A DNA stretch of 64,000 nt, from NCBI GenBank assembly GCA_963422595.1, contig OY730298.1:1674001-1738000 (forward strand). The letters run 5' to 3'. Made by a program: the position numbers and the translations under genes. This stretch comes from G963422595 sp963422595 (GTDB lineage Bacteria > Pseudomonadota > Gammaproteobacteria > UBA4575). Positions 27,107 through 35,082 of the stretch are shown here, in pieces. Each line of letters starts with the position of its first letter. Within the stretch, counting starts at the first letter, position 1. The notes under the pieces are model-generated. The model made no database searches and was not told the DNA's origin. It saw only the letters and a program-made list of their open reading frames with translations.

Positions 27107-27538
27107 TTATATTCCTTCTACTTCCAATCCCATGCTACGGGCGCTACCCGCGATAGTGCGTACCGCCGCATCCAGGTCCGCCGCCGTAATATCCGGCATT
27201 TTTGTTTTGGCAATCTCCTCAAGTTGCACGCGAGTTACTTTGCCCACTTTTTCGGTATTTGGGCACCCACTACCTTTGCTTAAACCCGCAGCTTTTTTCA
27301 ACAACACAGCAGCGGGCGGGGTTTTGGTAATAAAAGTAAAACTGCGGTTGTTATAGACGGTAATGACCACGGGCACCGGCATGCCTTTTTCTAAATTTTG
27401 TGTCCGTGTATTAAATTCTTTACAAAAACCCATAATATTCACACCGTGTTGACCTAATGCGGGACCCACCGGCGGACTGGGGTTCGCATCGCCTGCGCGA
27501 ACTTGTAGCTTTATGTATGTCTCTATTTTTTTAGCCAT
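27107..27538 (-). CDS. rplK: 50S ribosomal protein L11
   Basis: GTPase-centre protein and activator of RelA; the target of thiostrepton. The 143 residues carry the proline-rich N-terminal NPSPPVGPALGQHGVNIMGF and the RNA-binding C-terminal domain ending IAGSARSMGLEVEG. It lies 29 bp after nusG. Confidence 0.97.
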   Translation of the reverse strand: MAKKIETYIKLQVRAGDANPSPPVGPALGQHGVNIMGFCKEFNTRTQNLEKGMPVPVVITVYNNRSFTFITKTPPAAVLLKKAAGLSKGSGCPNTEKVGKVTRVQLEEIAKTKMPDITAADLDAAVRTIAGSARSMGLEVEGI

Positions 27539-27567
27539 ATTAGTTGTCTCTCATTGAAAAAACGCTT

Positions 27568-28101
27568 TTAACCTTTCTCGACCTGGCCAAACCCCAGTTC
27601 AACTGGTGTCGAGCGTCCAAATATTTGTACTGCTACAAGCATACGGCTCTTTTCGTAATTCACTTCTTCTACGACGCCATTAAAGTCATTGAAGGGCCCG
27701 TCCGTGACACGCACTACCTCGCCCGGCTCAAACAGTACTTTAGGCTTGGGCTGATCAACGCCTTCTTGCATACGTTGCATAATGTTTTGCGCTTCTTTTT
27801 CAGTAATAGCAGCCGGCTTATCTGAAGAACCACCGATAAACCCAAGCACTTTCGGACAGTCTTTAACCACGTGCCAGGTGTCATCATCCATCTCCATTTT
27901 TACCAGTACGTAACCCGGAAAAAATTTTCTTTCGCTGCGACGTTTTTGCCCATCACGCATCTCGACAACTTCTTCTACCGGCACCATGATCTCGCCAAAT
28001 TTATTCTGCATGCCAAATCTTTCGATACGTTCCGTTAGTGAACGCTTAACCTGGTATTCATACCCGGAATACGCATGCGCTACATACCAAAGCATGGACA
28101 T
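27568..28101 (-). CDS. nusG: Transcription termination/antitermination protein NusG
   Basis: Transcription factor that couples RNA polymerase to Rho or to the ribosome through S10. The 177 residues have the NGN domain (WYVAHAYSGYEYQVKRSL, FFPGYVLVKMEM) and a C-terminal KOW domain (FEPGEVVRVTDGPFNDFNG). ATG 28101 is the track start; a second ATG two codons on is equally possible. Confidence 0.97.
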   Translation of the reverse strand: MSMLWYVAHAYSGYEYQVKRSLTERIERFGMQNKFGEIMVPVEEVVEMRDGQKRRSERKFFPGYVLVKMEMDDDTWHVVKDCPKVLGFIGGSSDKPAAITEKEAQNIMQRMQEGVDQPKPKVLFEPGEVVRVTDGPFNDFNGVVEEVNYEKSRMLVAVQIFGRSTPVELGFGQVEKG

Positions 28102-28111
28102 CTGTAAGCTC

Positions 28112-28480
28112 TCATTTAATTACAAACTGGATTAAGGTAGTTAACAGGCGATCTATAAGCCACAAAAACAAGGCTAAAAGCACTACTACAACAAATACCA
28201 CAATGGTGGTTTGCAAGGTCTCGATTCTGGTAGGCCAAACCATTTTGCGTACTTCTGTACGCGCATCCTGCATAAAACCTGCCAGCGCGTGACCGCGCTG
28301 CGTGGTTAGCGCAATAATCACCGCAACGATAACGGCGGCGACTATGCCTAAGACACGGTACAACAATGGCTGATCCGCAAACCAGTAGAATGCGATTACA
28401 GCCGCCATCAATATCCCGGCCGATACCGTCAGCTTAAAGACGTCCATGCCACTTGTCGTCGCTTCAGCTTTTCCTGCCAT
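28112..28480 (-). CDS. secE: Protein translocase subunit SecE
   Basis: Clamp subunit of the SecYEG translocon. At 122 residues it is the three-helix gammaproteobacterial form: membrane segments at about residues 17-35, 43-60 and 92-112. The conserved amphipathic segment ARTEVRKMVWPTRIETLQTT precedes the last helix. It lies 66 bp after tRNA-Trp and 10 bp before nusG. Confidence 0.96.
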   Translation of the reverse strand: MAGKAEATTSGMDVFKLTVSAGILMAAVIAFYWFADQPLLYRVLGIVAAVIVAVIIALTTQRGHALAGFMQDARTEVRKMVWPTRIETLQTTIVVFVVVVLLALFLWLIDRLLTTLIQFVIK

Positions 28481-28546
28481 GTCTTTCAGACTTTGCTATG
28501 TATGCAAATGTAGTTTGTAAGATTGCTTATGTATATGGGCTCAATT

Positions 28547-28622
28547 TGGCAGGCCAGGAGGGAATCGAACCCCCAACCTGCGGTTTTGGAGACCGCCGCT
28601 CTGCCAATTGAGCTACTGGCCT
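28547..28622 (-). tRNA. tRNA-Trp (anticodon CCA)
   Basis: A 76-nt cloverleaf on the minus strand with 5' AGGCCAG, anticodon loop CTCCAAA, T-loop GTTCGATTC, and a genome-encoded CCA end. The acceptor stem pairs fully. Its place between tuf and secE is as in pseudomonads. Confidence 0.97.
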
Positions 28623-28750
28623 TAAATTGTCAGTACCTTGCAATCGTGAAACTAAGCATTGTAACGCGATTTAAGGATAATTTGAAATTATCTTTTCAAA
28701 TGCCAATATTTCAACTGGACGTCTCTAATTCCCGTCATCTCATGTCTAGT

Positions 28751-29941
28751 TTATTGCACAATTTTTGAGACTACGCCGGCACCTACGGTGCGTCCACCTT
28801 CACGTATCGCAAAACGTAGCCCCTCTTCCATCGCAATCGGCGCAATTAACGATACTACCATCCGTACGTTGTCCCCAGGCATCACCATCTCCGTGCCCTC
28901 CGGTAAATCTACCGCCCCCGTCACGTCCGTCGTGCGAAAATAAAACTGCGGCCGATAACCATTAAAAAAAGGCGTGTGACGTCCACCCTCTTCTTTGCTG
29001 AGTATGTATACCTCAGCCTCAAACCGGGTGTGCGGAGTGATCGATCCAGGCTTGCATAGTACTTGACCACGCTCTACTTCATCTCGCTTCGTCCCCCGTA
29101 GTAGTACCCCTACGTTGTCACCAGCCTGACCCTGATCCAGTAACTTGCGAAACATCTCTACCCCGGTGCATATGGTGGTGCCAGTCTCGCGAATGCCTAC
29201 AACTTCAATCTCATCGCCTACCTTGACAATACCACGCTCTACCCGCCCCGTCACTACAGTACCACGACCAGATATGGAAAATACGTCTTCTACCGGCATA
29301 ATAAAATCCCCATCTATCGCCCGCTCAGGCTCGGGTATAAAAGCATCCATCTCTTCCACTAGCTTGATCACCGACGCTACCCCAGTGTCTGAGGTGTCCC
29401 CCTCTAATGCCTGTAACGCAGAACCCGTGATAATCGGGGTGTCGTCTCCCGGAAACTCGTACATGGATAATAAATCGCGTATCTCCATCTCTACCAATTC
29501 AAGTAACTCGGCATCGTCTACCTGATCAGCTTTGTTCATGTATACCAGTATGTATGGCACCCCTACTTGTCGTGCTAGTAAAATGTGCTCGCGTGTCTGA
29601 GGCATTGGCCCATCCGCCGCACTCACTACTAGTATCGCCCCGTCCATCTGCGCCGCACCTGTAATCATGTTCTTGACGTAGTCAGCATGACCAGGACAGT
29701 CTACGTGCGCGTAATGACGCCGTACACTCTCGTACTCAACATGCGCCGTGGCAATGGTGATGCCCCGCGCACGCTCCTCAGGCGCATTGTCTATCTGATC
29801 ATAAGCCCGATATTCGCCACCATGTACTTCCCCCATAATCCGCGTCAACGCCGCCGTTAACGTGGTCTTGCCATGATCTACGTGTCCTATCGTGCCTACA
29901 TTAATGTGTAACTTGCTGCGCTCGTACCTCTGCTTGGACAT
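28751..29941 (-). CDS. tuf: Elongation factor Tu (copy 2)
   Basis: Second EF-Tu gene at the tufB position, downstream of the Tyr-Gly-Thr tRNAs. The 396-residue product is identical to that of the gene at 12251-13441. The DNA match appears to cover the whole coding region and stop close to its borders: CATTTTCCTC upstream of copy 1 versus CATTTTTATT here. This fits concerted evolution by gene conversion. Confidence 0.98.
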   Translation of the reverse strand: MSKQRYERSKLHINVGTIGHVDHGKTTLTAALTRIMGEVHGGEYRAYDQIDNAPEERARGITIATAHVEYESVRRHYAHVDCPGHADYVKNMITGAAQMDGAILVVSAADGPMPQTREHILLARQVGVPYILVYMNKADQVDDAELLELVEMEIRDLLSMYEFPGDDTPIITGSALQALEGDTSDTGVASVIKLVEEMDAFIPEPERAIDGDFIMPVEDVFSISGRGTVVTGRVERGIVKVGDEIEVVGIRETGTTICTGVEMFRKLLDQGQAGDNVGVLLRGTKRDEVERGQVLCKPGSITPHTRFEAEVYILSKEEGGRHTPFFNGYRPQFYFRTTDVTGAVDLPEGTEMVMPGDNVRMVVSLIAPIAMEEGLRFAIREGGRTVGAGVVSKIVQ

Positions 29942-30012
29942 TTTTATTCTCCCGTTTGTCTAACTCTTAGTAATGCATCGCACGTCATTTATCTACCCTG
30001 GTTTGCATGCCA

Positions 30013-30088
30013 TGGAGCCCATAACCGGATTTGAACCGGTGACCTCTTCCTTACCAAGAAAGTGCTCTACCGACTGAGCTATATGGGC
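30013..30088 (-). tRNA. tRNA-Thr (anticodon GGT)
   Basis: A 76-nt cloverleaf, 5' GCCCATA, anticodon loop TTGGTAA, T-loop GTTCAAATC, encoded CCA. It is the last tRNA before tuf copy 2 and corresponds to thrT of E. coli. Confidence 0.97.
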
Positions 30089-30203
30089 AAAAAACTTTTG
30101 TGTAATTGTAGACCTTGAACCTACCTTACGCAGCACAATTCAGATCTCTTCAGTAATGATTCAATCCATTTTAATGATGGCGGCATCTGCACAGCGCTAA
30201 TCC

Positions 30204-30277
<74 letters not shown>

Positions 30278-30403
30278 GCATTAAAGGAAAAGCACTGGTA
30301 ATTTTGTTTACCAGGATTTTACTTTATTAAAACTATAATTTGCACGTAGTGTAAACGGTTGCGGCAGTATTTCGCACTAAGTATTCACACATATATAACC
30401 AAA

Positions 30404-30488
30404 TGGTGGAGGGGGAAGGATTCGAACCTCCGAAGGCTGAGCCGGCAGATTTACAGTCTGCTCCCGTTGACCGCTTGGGTACCCCTCC
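30404..30488 (-). tRNA. tRNA-Tyr (anticodon GTA)
   Basis: An 85-nt class II tRNA with 5' GGAGGGG, anticodon loop CTGTAAA, a long variable arm, and encoded CCA. It corresponds to tyrU. A promoter lies just upstream. Confidence 0.97.
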
Positions 30489-30497
30489 ACAAAAAAT

Positions 30498-30527
30498 ATT
30501 GTGCGGGAGTCCTCCGTGCAGTGTCAA
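30498..30527 (-). promoter_or_regulatory. Promoter of tRNA-Tyr-Gly-Thr-tuf
   Basis: Minus strand: -35 TTGACA (30522-30527), an 18-bp spacer, and -10 CACAAT (30498-30503), ten bases before the tRNA-Tyr 5' end. It would let the distal tRNAs and tuf be transcribed despite separation from tRNA-Thr(TGT). Confidence 0.6.
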
Positions 30528-30732
30528 CATCGCTATACAAGACTTTGAATATTGATAACAGATATTGTTTGAGCAGGCATAAGGTTTATTATAGGCTTGC
30601 TGATACGCTCAACCTTACACAATAAAAATACTAATCTGCCAGAAGCCAAATTCTATATTTAATAAATTCACGGCTTCAGCAGGCATTATTTTTAAGCATT
30701 ATCCTCGAATTATAAATCTGTATAGTTAAGTA

Positions 30733-32061
30733 ATGGACGTAACGATTCACGGTTCAGGTTATGTTGGTTTGGTTACCGCGGCATGCCTTGCGCAAGTCGG
30801 GAATAATGTACTTTGCGTAGATTCGGACACGGATAAAATTAACAAACTTAAACAACGCATCGTGCCTGTTTATGAGCCAGGTTTGCAGGAGCTTGTGCAA
30901 ACGAACATGGAAGCCGCGCGTATTGAATTCACGCTTGATGCCGAAGCCGGGGTTGAACACGGGCTGGTGCAATTTATAGCCGTTGGCACACCAGCTAATG
31001 AGGACGGCTCAGCAGATTTGCAACACGTTCTGGAAGTGGCGAAAACCATTGGCCAACACATGAGCGATTATAAAGTTATTGTAAATAAATCCACCGTCCC
31101 AGTCGGCACTACCAAAAGGGTGACGCAGACTATACAAGAACAACTTGACGCCAGAGGTACTACTGCCGAATTTGACGTGGCGTCGAATCCGGAATTTTTG
31201 AAAGAGGGTACCGCAGTTGAAGACTTTATGAAGCCTGACCGTATCATCATCGGCACAGAAAACCCACGTGCAGCGGAATTTATGCGCACGCTCTACGCCC
31301 CTTTTAACCGTAACCATGATCGCCTGCAATTTATGGACCCGGCTTCGGCCGAGCTGACAAAATATGCTGCGAATACGATATTGGCAACTAAAATAAGTTT
31401 TATGAGTGAGCTCGCGAATCTTGCGGAACGTTTAGGCGCGGATATAGAGCAGGTTCGTTTAGGTATAGGTTCAGATCCTCGTATTGGCTATCAGTTTATC
31501 TATCCTGGTTGTGGATATGGTGGCTCCTGTTTTCCAAAAGACGTGAAGGCACTGCAATATATTGCCAAAGAAGTGGATTACACGCCCACTCTGATCGCCG
31601 CGGTAGACACCGTAAATCAACGCCAAAAACAGGTGCTATACAAGAAAATCAGTAACTTCTTTAACAATGACGTCAGCGACAAGACTATCGCCGTATGGGG
31701 GCTTGCCTTTAAGCCTAATACTAATGATATGCGCGAAGCGTCAAGCCGTGATCTTATGGAGGCCTTGTGGAAAGCCGGCGCAAATATACAGGCTTATGAC
31801 CCCGTTGCTATGGATGAATGTCGACGTATCTATGGCGAACACCCGCAATTACGATTATGCGAGAACGCGAGCGCGGCGCTTGATTGCGCCGACGTGCTGG
31901 TAATCGTTACAGAGTGGAGTGAGTTCAGAAACCCTGACTTCACTAAAATTAAAAATACATTGAATCATCCAGTTATTTTTGATGGCCGTAATCTCTATGA
32001 ACCGAAACTCATGCGGCAGATCGGATTGAAATATTACGCGATCGGCCGGGGGGATTGTTAG
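30733..32061 (+). CDS. ugd: UDP-glucose 6-dehydrogenase
   Basis: Oxidises UDP-glucose to UDP-glucuronate with two NAD+, a precursor for surface polysaccharides. The 442 residues have the N-terminal Rossmann motif GSGYVGLVTAACLA, the central domain, and the active-site segment CGYGGSCFPKDVKAL with catalytic Cys at about residue 266. A C-terminal UDP-binding domain follows. It is on the plus strand inside an otherwise minus-strand tRNA-tuf operon. No strong Shine-Dalgarno is visible upstream of ATG 30733. No polysaccharide genes lie next to it. Confidence 0.93.
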   Translation: MDVTIHGSGYVGLVTAACLAQVGNNVLCVDSDTDKINKLKQRIVPVYEPGLQELVQTNMEAARIEFTLDAEAGVEHGLVQFIAVGTPANEDGSADLQHVLEVAKTIGQHMSDYKVIVNKSTVPVGTTKRVTQTIQEQLDARGTTAEFDVASNPEFLKEGTAVEDFMKPDRIIIGTENPRAAEFMRTLYAPFNRNHDRLQFMDPASAELTKYAANTILATKISFMSELANLAERLGADIEQVRLGIGSDPRIGYQFIYPGCGYGGSCFPKDVKALQYIAKEVDYTPTLIAAVDTVNQRQKQVLYKKISNFFNNDVSDKTIAVWGLAFKPNTNDMREASSRDLMEALWKAGANIQAYDPVAMDECRRIYGEHPQLRLCENASAALDCADVLVIVTEWSEFRNPDFTKIKNTLNHPVIFDGRNLYEPKLMRQIGLKYYAIGRGDC

Positions 32062-32215
32062 TAACGGGCAATACACTATTGAGGTGAAGCTCACGCACAG
32101 CCAAACGGAGAAAGTAACGAGTGCCCTTAGCGGCTTTGCCGAGAGGACGTGAGGGCAGCTGACAAGGCGCGGGCAGACGCGCAGAGTTATCCGAAATTAT
32201 CGCGCTGCTGGTACT

Positions 32216-32998
32216 TCATTGCTCACTTGCGCCCTTAGGAGAAAAAGCAAAAAACAAGCCGTATCTTCTGTTTACAAGGTGTACATTTAAGCGTCTGTCC
32301 TGCATAAATGAAATGCCTGCATAGTTACCGCCAACGGAACCGCATGCGGTGATCTCTACCTGTATTTGATAAGCGTTGTAAGAGGGGTCGATAATGCTCA
32401 GATGTCCCTGATATGCACAGCCAATCGAGTCATGACCAGTTATGGTACCTGCTTCCTGTATTAAAAATTCCGTGGTCAAACCGTCTCCGTCAGTATACGA
32501 CCAGCCGCCTTGCGTTGCGGATAAAGACGACGGCAAATTATAGATGGGATTGTAAGTAAGCTCCAGCACCCCGCTCTCTCCACCATTTTGCGTTACAAAA
32601 CGAGAGGCGATTTTGTTTCCTTCGGTGAGCTTGCCAGTTAGGGTCGCTACGTCAAAAGGGCCTCCATCCAACGCATATAACACATATTCAGAAGCATAGT
32701 TATCCGCTTGTAACTGTACGCTGCCAATGCACACGGCCTTAGCACGCTGGCTAAACGCATAGGCCTTAGCTGCTAAATGCACGGCGGTAAAGTCATACTG
32801 GCCTCTGTTACCGCTATCAAACTCGAATTCGCCGGTCCATATGCCATCAAGAGGCGCGCGTGGCGCCGCCGCTTTTATATTGGCTTCTGTATCAGTAGTA
32901 GCGCAACCATTCAGCACGAACAGGCAGCACACTAAACCGTAAGTCAGAAATACTCTAAGCACCATATTTGAATTGAAACGCTTCGTTATGCGCTGCAT
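32216..32998 (-). CDS. Putative lipoprotein, function unknown
   Basis: A 260-residue product with a lipoprotein signal: basic start, hydrophobic stretch VLRVFLTYGLVCCLFVLNGC and a lipobox cysteine in LNGC, followed by ATTDTEANIK. The mature part is beta-rich (GIWTGEFEFDSGNRGQYDF, GGWSYTDGDGLTTEFL) and I do not recognise a family. Two starts are possible. ATG 32998 begins at the base directly after the tRNA-Thr CCA; ATG 32965 (MVLRVFL) would give a more compact signal peptide. Neither has a clear ribosome site. It is probably co-transcribed with tRNA-Thr(TGT). Confidence 0.75.
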   Translation of the reverse strand: MQRITKRFNSNMVLRVFLTYGLVCCLFVLNGCATTDTEANIKAAAPRAPLDGIWTGEFEFDSGNRGQYDFTAVHLAAKAYAFSQRAKAVCIGSVQLQADNYASEYVLYALDGGPFDVATLTGKLTEGNKIASRFVTQNGGESGVLELTYNPIYNLPSSLSATQGGWSYTDGDGLTTEFLIQEAGTITGHDSIGCAYQGHLSIIDPSYNAYQIQVEITACGSVGGNYAGISFMQDRRLNVHLVNRRYGLFFAFSPKGASEQ

Positions 32999-33074
32999 TG
33001 GAGCTGGCGATAGGAGTTGAACCTACGACCTGCTGATTACAAATCAGCTGCTCTACCAACTGAGCTACGCCAGC
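32999..33074 (-). tRNA. tRNA-Thr (anticodon TGT)
   Basis: A 76-nt cloverleaf, 5' GCTGGCG, anticodon loop TTTGTAA, T-loop GTTCAACTC, encoded CCA. It corresponds to thrU, normally followed directly by tyrU. Here it is followed by a lipoprotein gene and, beyond it, ugd. Confidence 0.97.
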
Positions 33075-33092
33075 GTTGCGCGCCTGGCAAGC

Positions 33093-33121
33093 AGTGTAAT
33101 GAGTTAACCAGCTTCAGGCAA
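33093..33121 (-). promoter_or_regulatory. Promoter of tRNA-Thr(TGT) and lipoprotein gene
   Basis: Minus strand: -35 TTGCCT (33116-33121), a 17-bp spacer, and -10 TACACT (33093-33098). A GC-rich discriminator (GCTTGCC) follows, as in stringently controlled stable-RNA promoters. Confidence 0.65.
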
Positions 33122-33170
33122 CGTCGGGCGGAAAATACGATGACATTATAAACTTTATACCGTCCTGAGG

Positions 33171-33200
33171 TGTCCTGAGGTGTCCTGATGCGGCATAAAA
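33171..33200 (+). repeat. Short tandem repeat, 10 bp x 3
   Basis: Three consecutive near-identical units of the form TGTCCTGAGG just upstream of the tRNA-Thr promoter. Function unknown. Confidence 0.7.
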
Positions 33201-34159
33201 CATCCCGCAAGCCTGAGGCCTGTCAATAAAATAACGCGCGACCTTCTGCAATAAACTCATGCGCCGCCCGCAACTCCAGGATTTCAAAACTCCTGCCGAT
33301 TAATCTTTAGTTATCTACTCGCGCATTCAAGTGTCTCGCCATACCTATCGACACCTTAGATTCCTGTAGCAGCTCACACATTGAAAGCGTTCAGGGGCTT
33401 CGTATAGCAGGTGCACGAGACATTTGCCGCTAGGCTGTTTCACGCCATCACGCGGGTATCTGCAAACCCCGGGGCGATTGCTGATGCGGCAACATTGACC
33501 GCGATGTCCTCTGATAAAGTACAAGCCGATCGTTTCCCTGCGAACGGCGACTTCCGAGGCGCGGCACTTTATTCATAAAACGCTTAGTCTTGGGTAGCAT
33601 AACAGATATTGATGTTAAATTCCAGTGAAAAAGCCAGTAAATCAAAGAGCGACCTCGAAGACGTTGTCCGACTAAGTCATCATCGTGATCATTGCTGGTA
33701 ATTATTGCTGGCATGCTGATATCAGACTATGCTCGTTGAAGGATGTCAGACGTAGACAATGAAACGCGCGCGTAACTGGCAGTGGCATAAACTCCATCAA
33801 CCTGGCAGCCGCACTGGAGAAACAGAAGTATCCTGCACGGAAGCTGGACCTTGAGGTGGAATCCAACCAGTAGCTTGAATAGGCTATGGCCACGGACGTG
33901 ATGCCCACGAAAGAATTACCAGGCGTAATACAGGTGCGGAACTTATTGTCATCTCATTATTTTTTGTGCTTGTTGCCCTGGTGGTATTTATTAACCGACA
34001 GGATGTTTTGATTAAGTTGTTAAAACCGGGTGCTATACTTTTTGGCGGTTACTGGTGGGGTAAGTCAAGATCATAAAAGTGCTGATAAATACCTTTAATT
34101 TCCGGTTGGTGCAGCCGGTCTCGAAAAGCTCCTGCAAGATGATTATTTAGTAATACAAG

Positions 34160-34900
34160 TTACGGTCTTTCGCATATCGCGTGCAGGCCATCTAATACCA
34201 GGGTTGGTTCCCGGATCAGGTCTAAAGACAGTAGCGGCAGGATCAGGTCTGCATCACCGCCGGTGATGATGATTTGATCGAATGCGGCGTGGCGCGACTG
34301 CATGGCGTTTACGGCATGCTGTATGCCTCCTGCCACGGCAGTTAAACACCCCGTATACATTGCGTCTTGCGTGGAGTGCGCGGTGATATTGAAATTGCCG
34401 GTTATTGCGTCGCCCTGAATATTGGTATGCGCGGACAAGGCGCGCCACATGCTGGCAAAACCGGGCAGGATTACGCCCCCCTGATGCACGCCGTGCACGT
34501 CAAGCACGTCTATGGTGATGGCGGTGCCACAATCGATGATACATTTGTTGCCGCTGAACTTCGCATTGGCCGCAATCATTGCGGCCAGGCGATCGGCACC
34601 GAGTTGAGCAGGATTGTGATAGCGGAGTCGGATGCCAAAGCTCTGTGCGGCCGGGCGTAGAAAGTAGTAGTCATGTATTTCGTGACTGTCGAGTAAATCG
34701 ATTAATTGACGATTCAATGCCTCACCCAGCACTGAACATACGATTACTTTATGTAAGACCTGGCAGTTACGCAGTAAGGATGCGATTACAGTAAGTTTGT
34801 CGGCTTTGGAGTATGGCTTGATAGCATATTTTTTAATGTCGTGATTTTCAAGAAGTGCGAACTTGCAACGGCTGTTGCCAAGATCCAGTAGTAAATTCAT
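34160..34900 (-). CDS. coaX: Type III pantothenate kinase
   Basis: Catalyses the first step of coenzyme A synthesis, ATP-dependent phosphorylation of pantothenate; needs a monovalent cation. The 246 residues show the ASKHA-fold motifs: phosphate loop MNLLLDLGNSRCKFAL, GADRLAAMIAA, CIIDCGTAITIDVL and GGVILPGFASMW. It sits next to birA, as in pseudomonads. Its ATG overlaps the stop of a 29-codon upstream ORF (ATGA). Confidence 0.95.
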   Translation of the reverse strand: MNLLLDLGNSRCKFALLENHDIKKYAIKPYSKADKLTVIASLLRNCQVLHKVIVCSVLGEALNRQLIDLLDSHEIHDYYFLRPAAQSFGIRLRYHNPAQLGADRLAAMIAANAKFSGNKCIIDCGTAITIDVLDVHGVHQGGVILPGFASMWRALSAHTNIQGDAITGNFNITAHSTQDAMYTGCLTAVAGGIQHAVNAMQSRHAAFDQIIITGGDADLILPLLSLDLIREPTLVLDGLHAICERP

Positions 34901-34986
34901 ATGTCTAAGATATTCTCTGTTTTGTTATCATTGGAGGGTGCCTTCAATTTTTCTGCCACCGCGCGCGCTTGTTCTGCTGTTATCAT
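34897..34986 (-). CDS. Small ORF upstream of coaX (29 aa)
   Basis: ATG at 34986, preceded by a near-perfect Shine-Dalgarno (AAAGGAGGAAA). It encodes MITAEQARAVAEKLK followed by APSNDNKTENILDI. Its TGA overlaps the coaX ATG as ATGA, so coaX translation is probably coupled to it; coaX itself has no comparable ribosome site. The first half could form an amphipathic helix. I recognise no family. It could be a real small protein or a translational leader. Confidence 0.55.
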   Translation of the reverse strand: MITAEQARAVAEKLKAPSNDNKTENILDI

Positions 34987-35082
34987 TTTCCTCCTTTAAT
35001 GCTAAAGTCTACACCTTCTTTCATCGACCATGATGGTGAAGAAGTCGCCAGAATAGAGACCGCCCTAAACGCATTTGTATAA

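Larger units (their letters stand above)
33075..34159. other. Gene-poor region between coaX and tRNA-Thr with decayed reading frames
   Basis: About 1.1 kb without an intact gene. It holds the tRNA-Thr promoter, three copies of a 10-bp repeat (33171-33200), and short broken plus-strand frames. One (33793-33873) reads INLAAALEKQ...LDLEVES, faintly like the LELEITES region of EAL-domain proteins. Another (about 33908-34076) reads a hydrophobic segment LIVISLFFVLVALVVFI and ends KLLKPGAILFGGYWWGKSRS, with no start codon. These look like remnants, but their origin is uncertain. Confidence 0.5.

Noticed and set aside
33448..33908. Two minus-strand frames of 88 and 68 codons
   Set aside because: Low-complexity, unusual composition and no recognisable motif; they lie in a decayed region.
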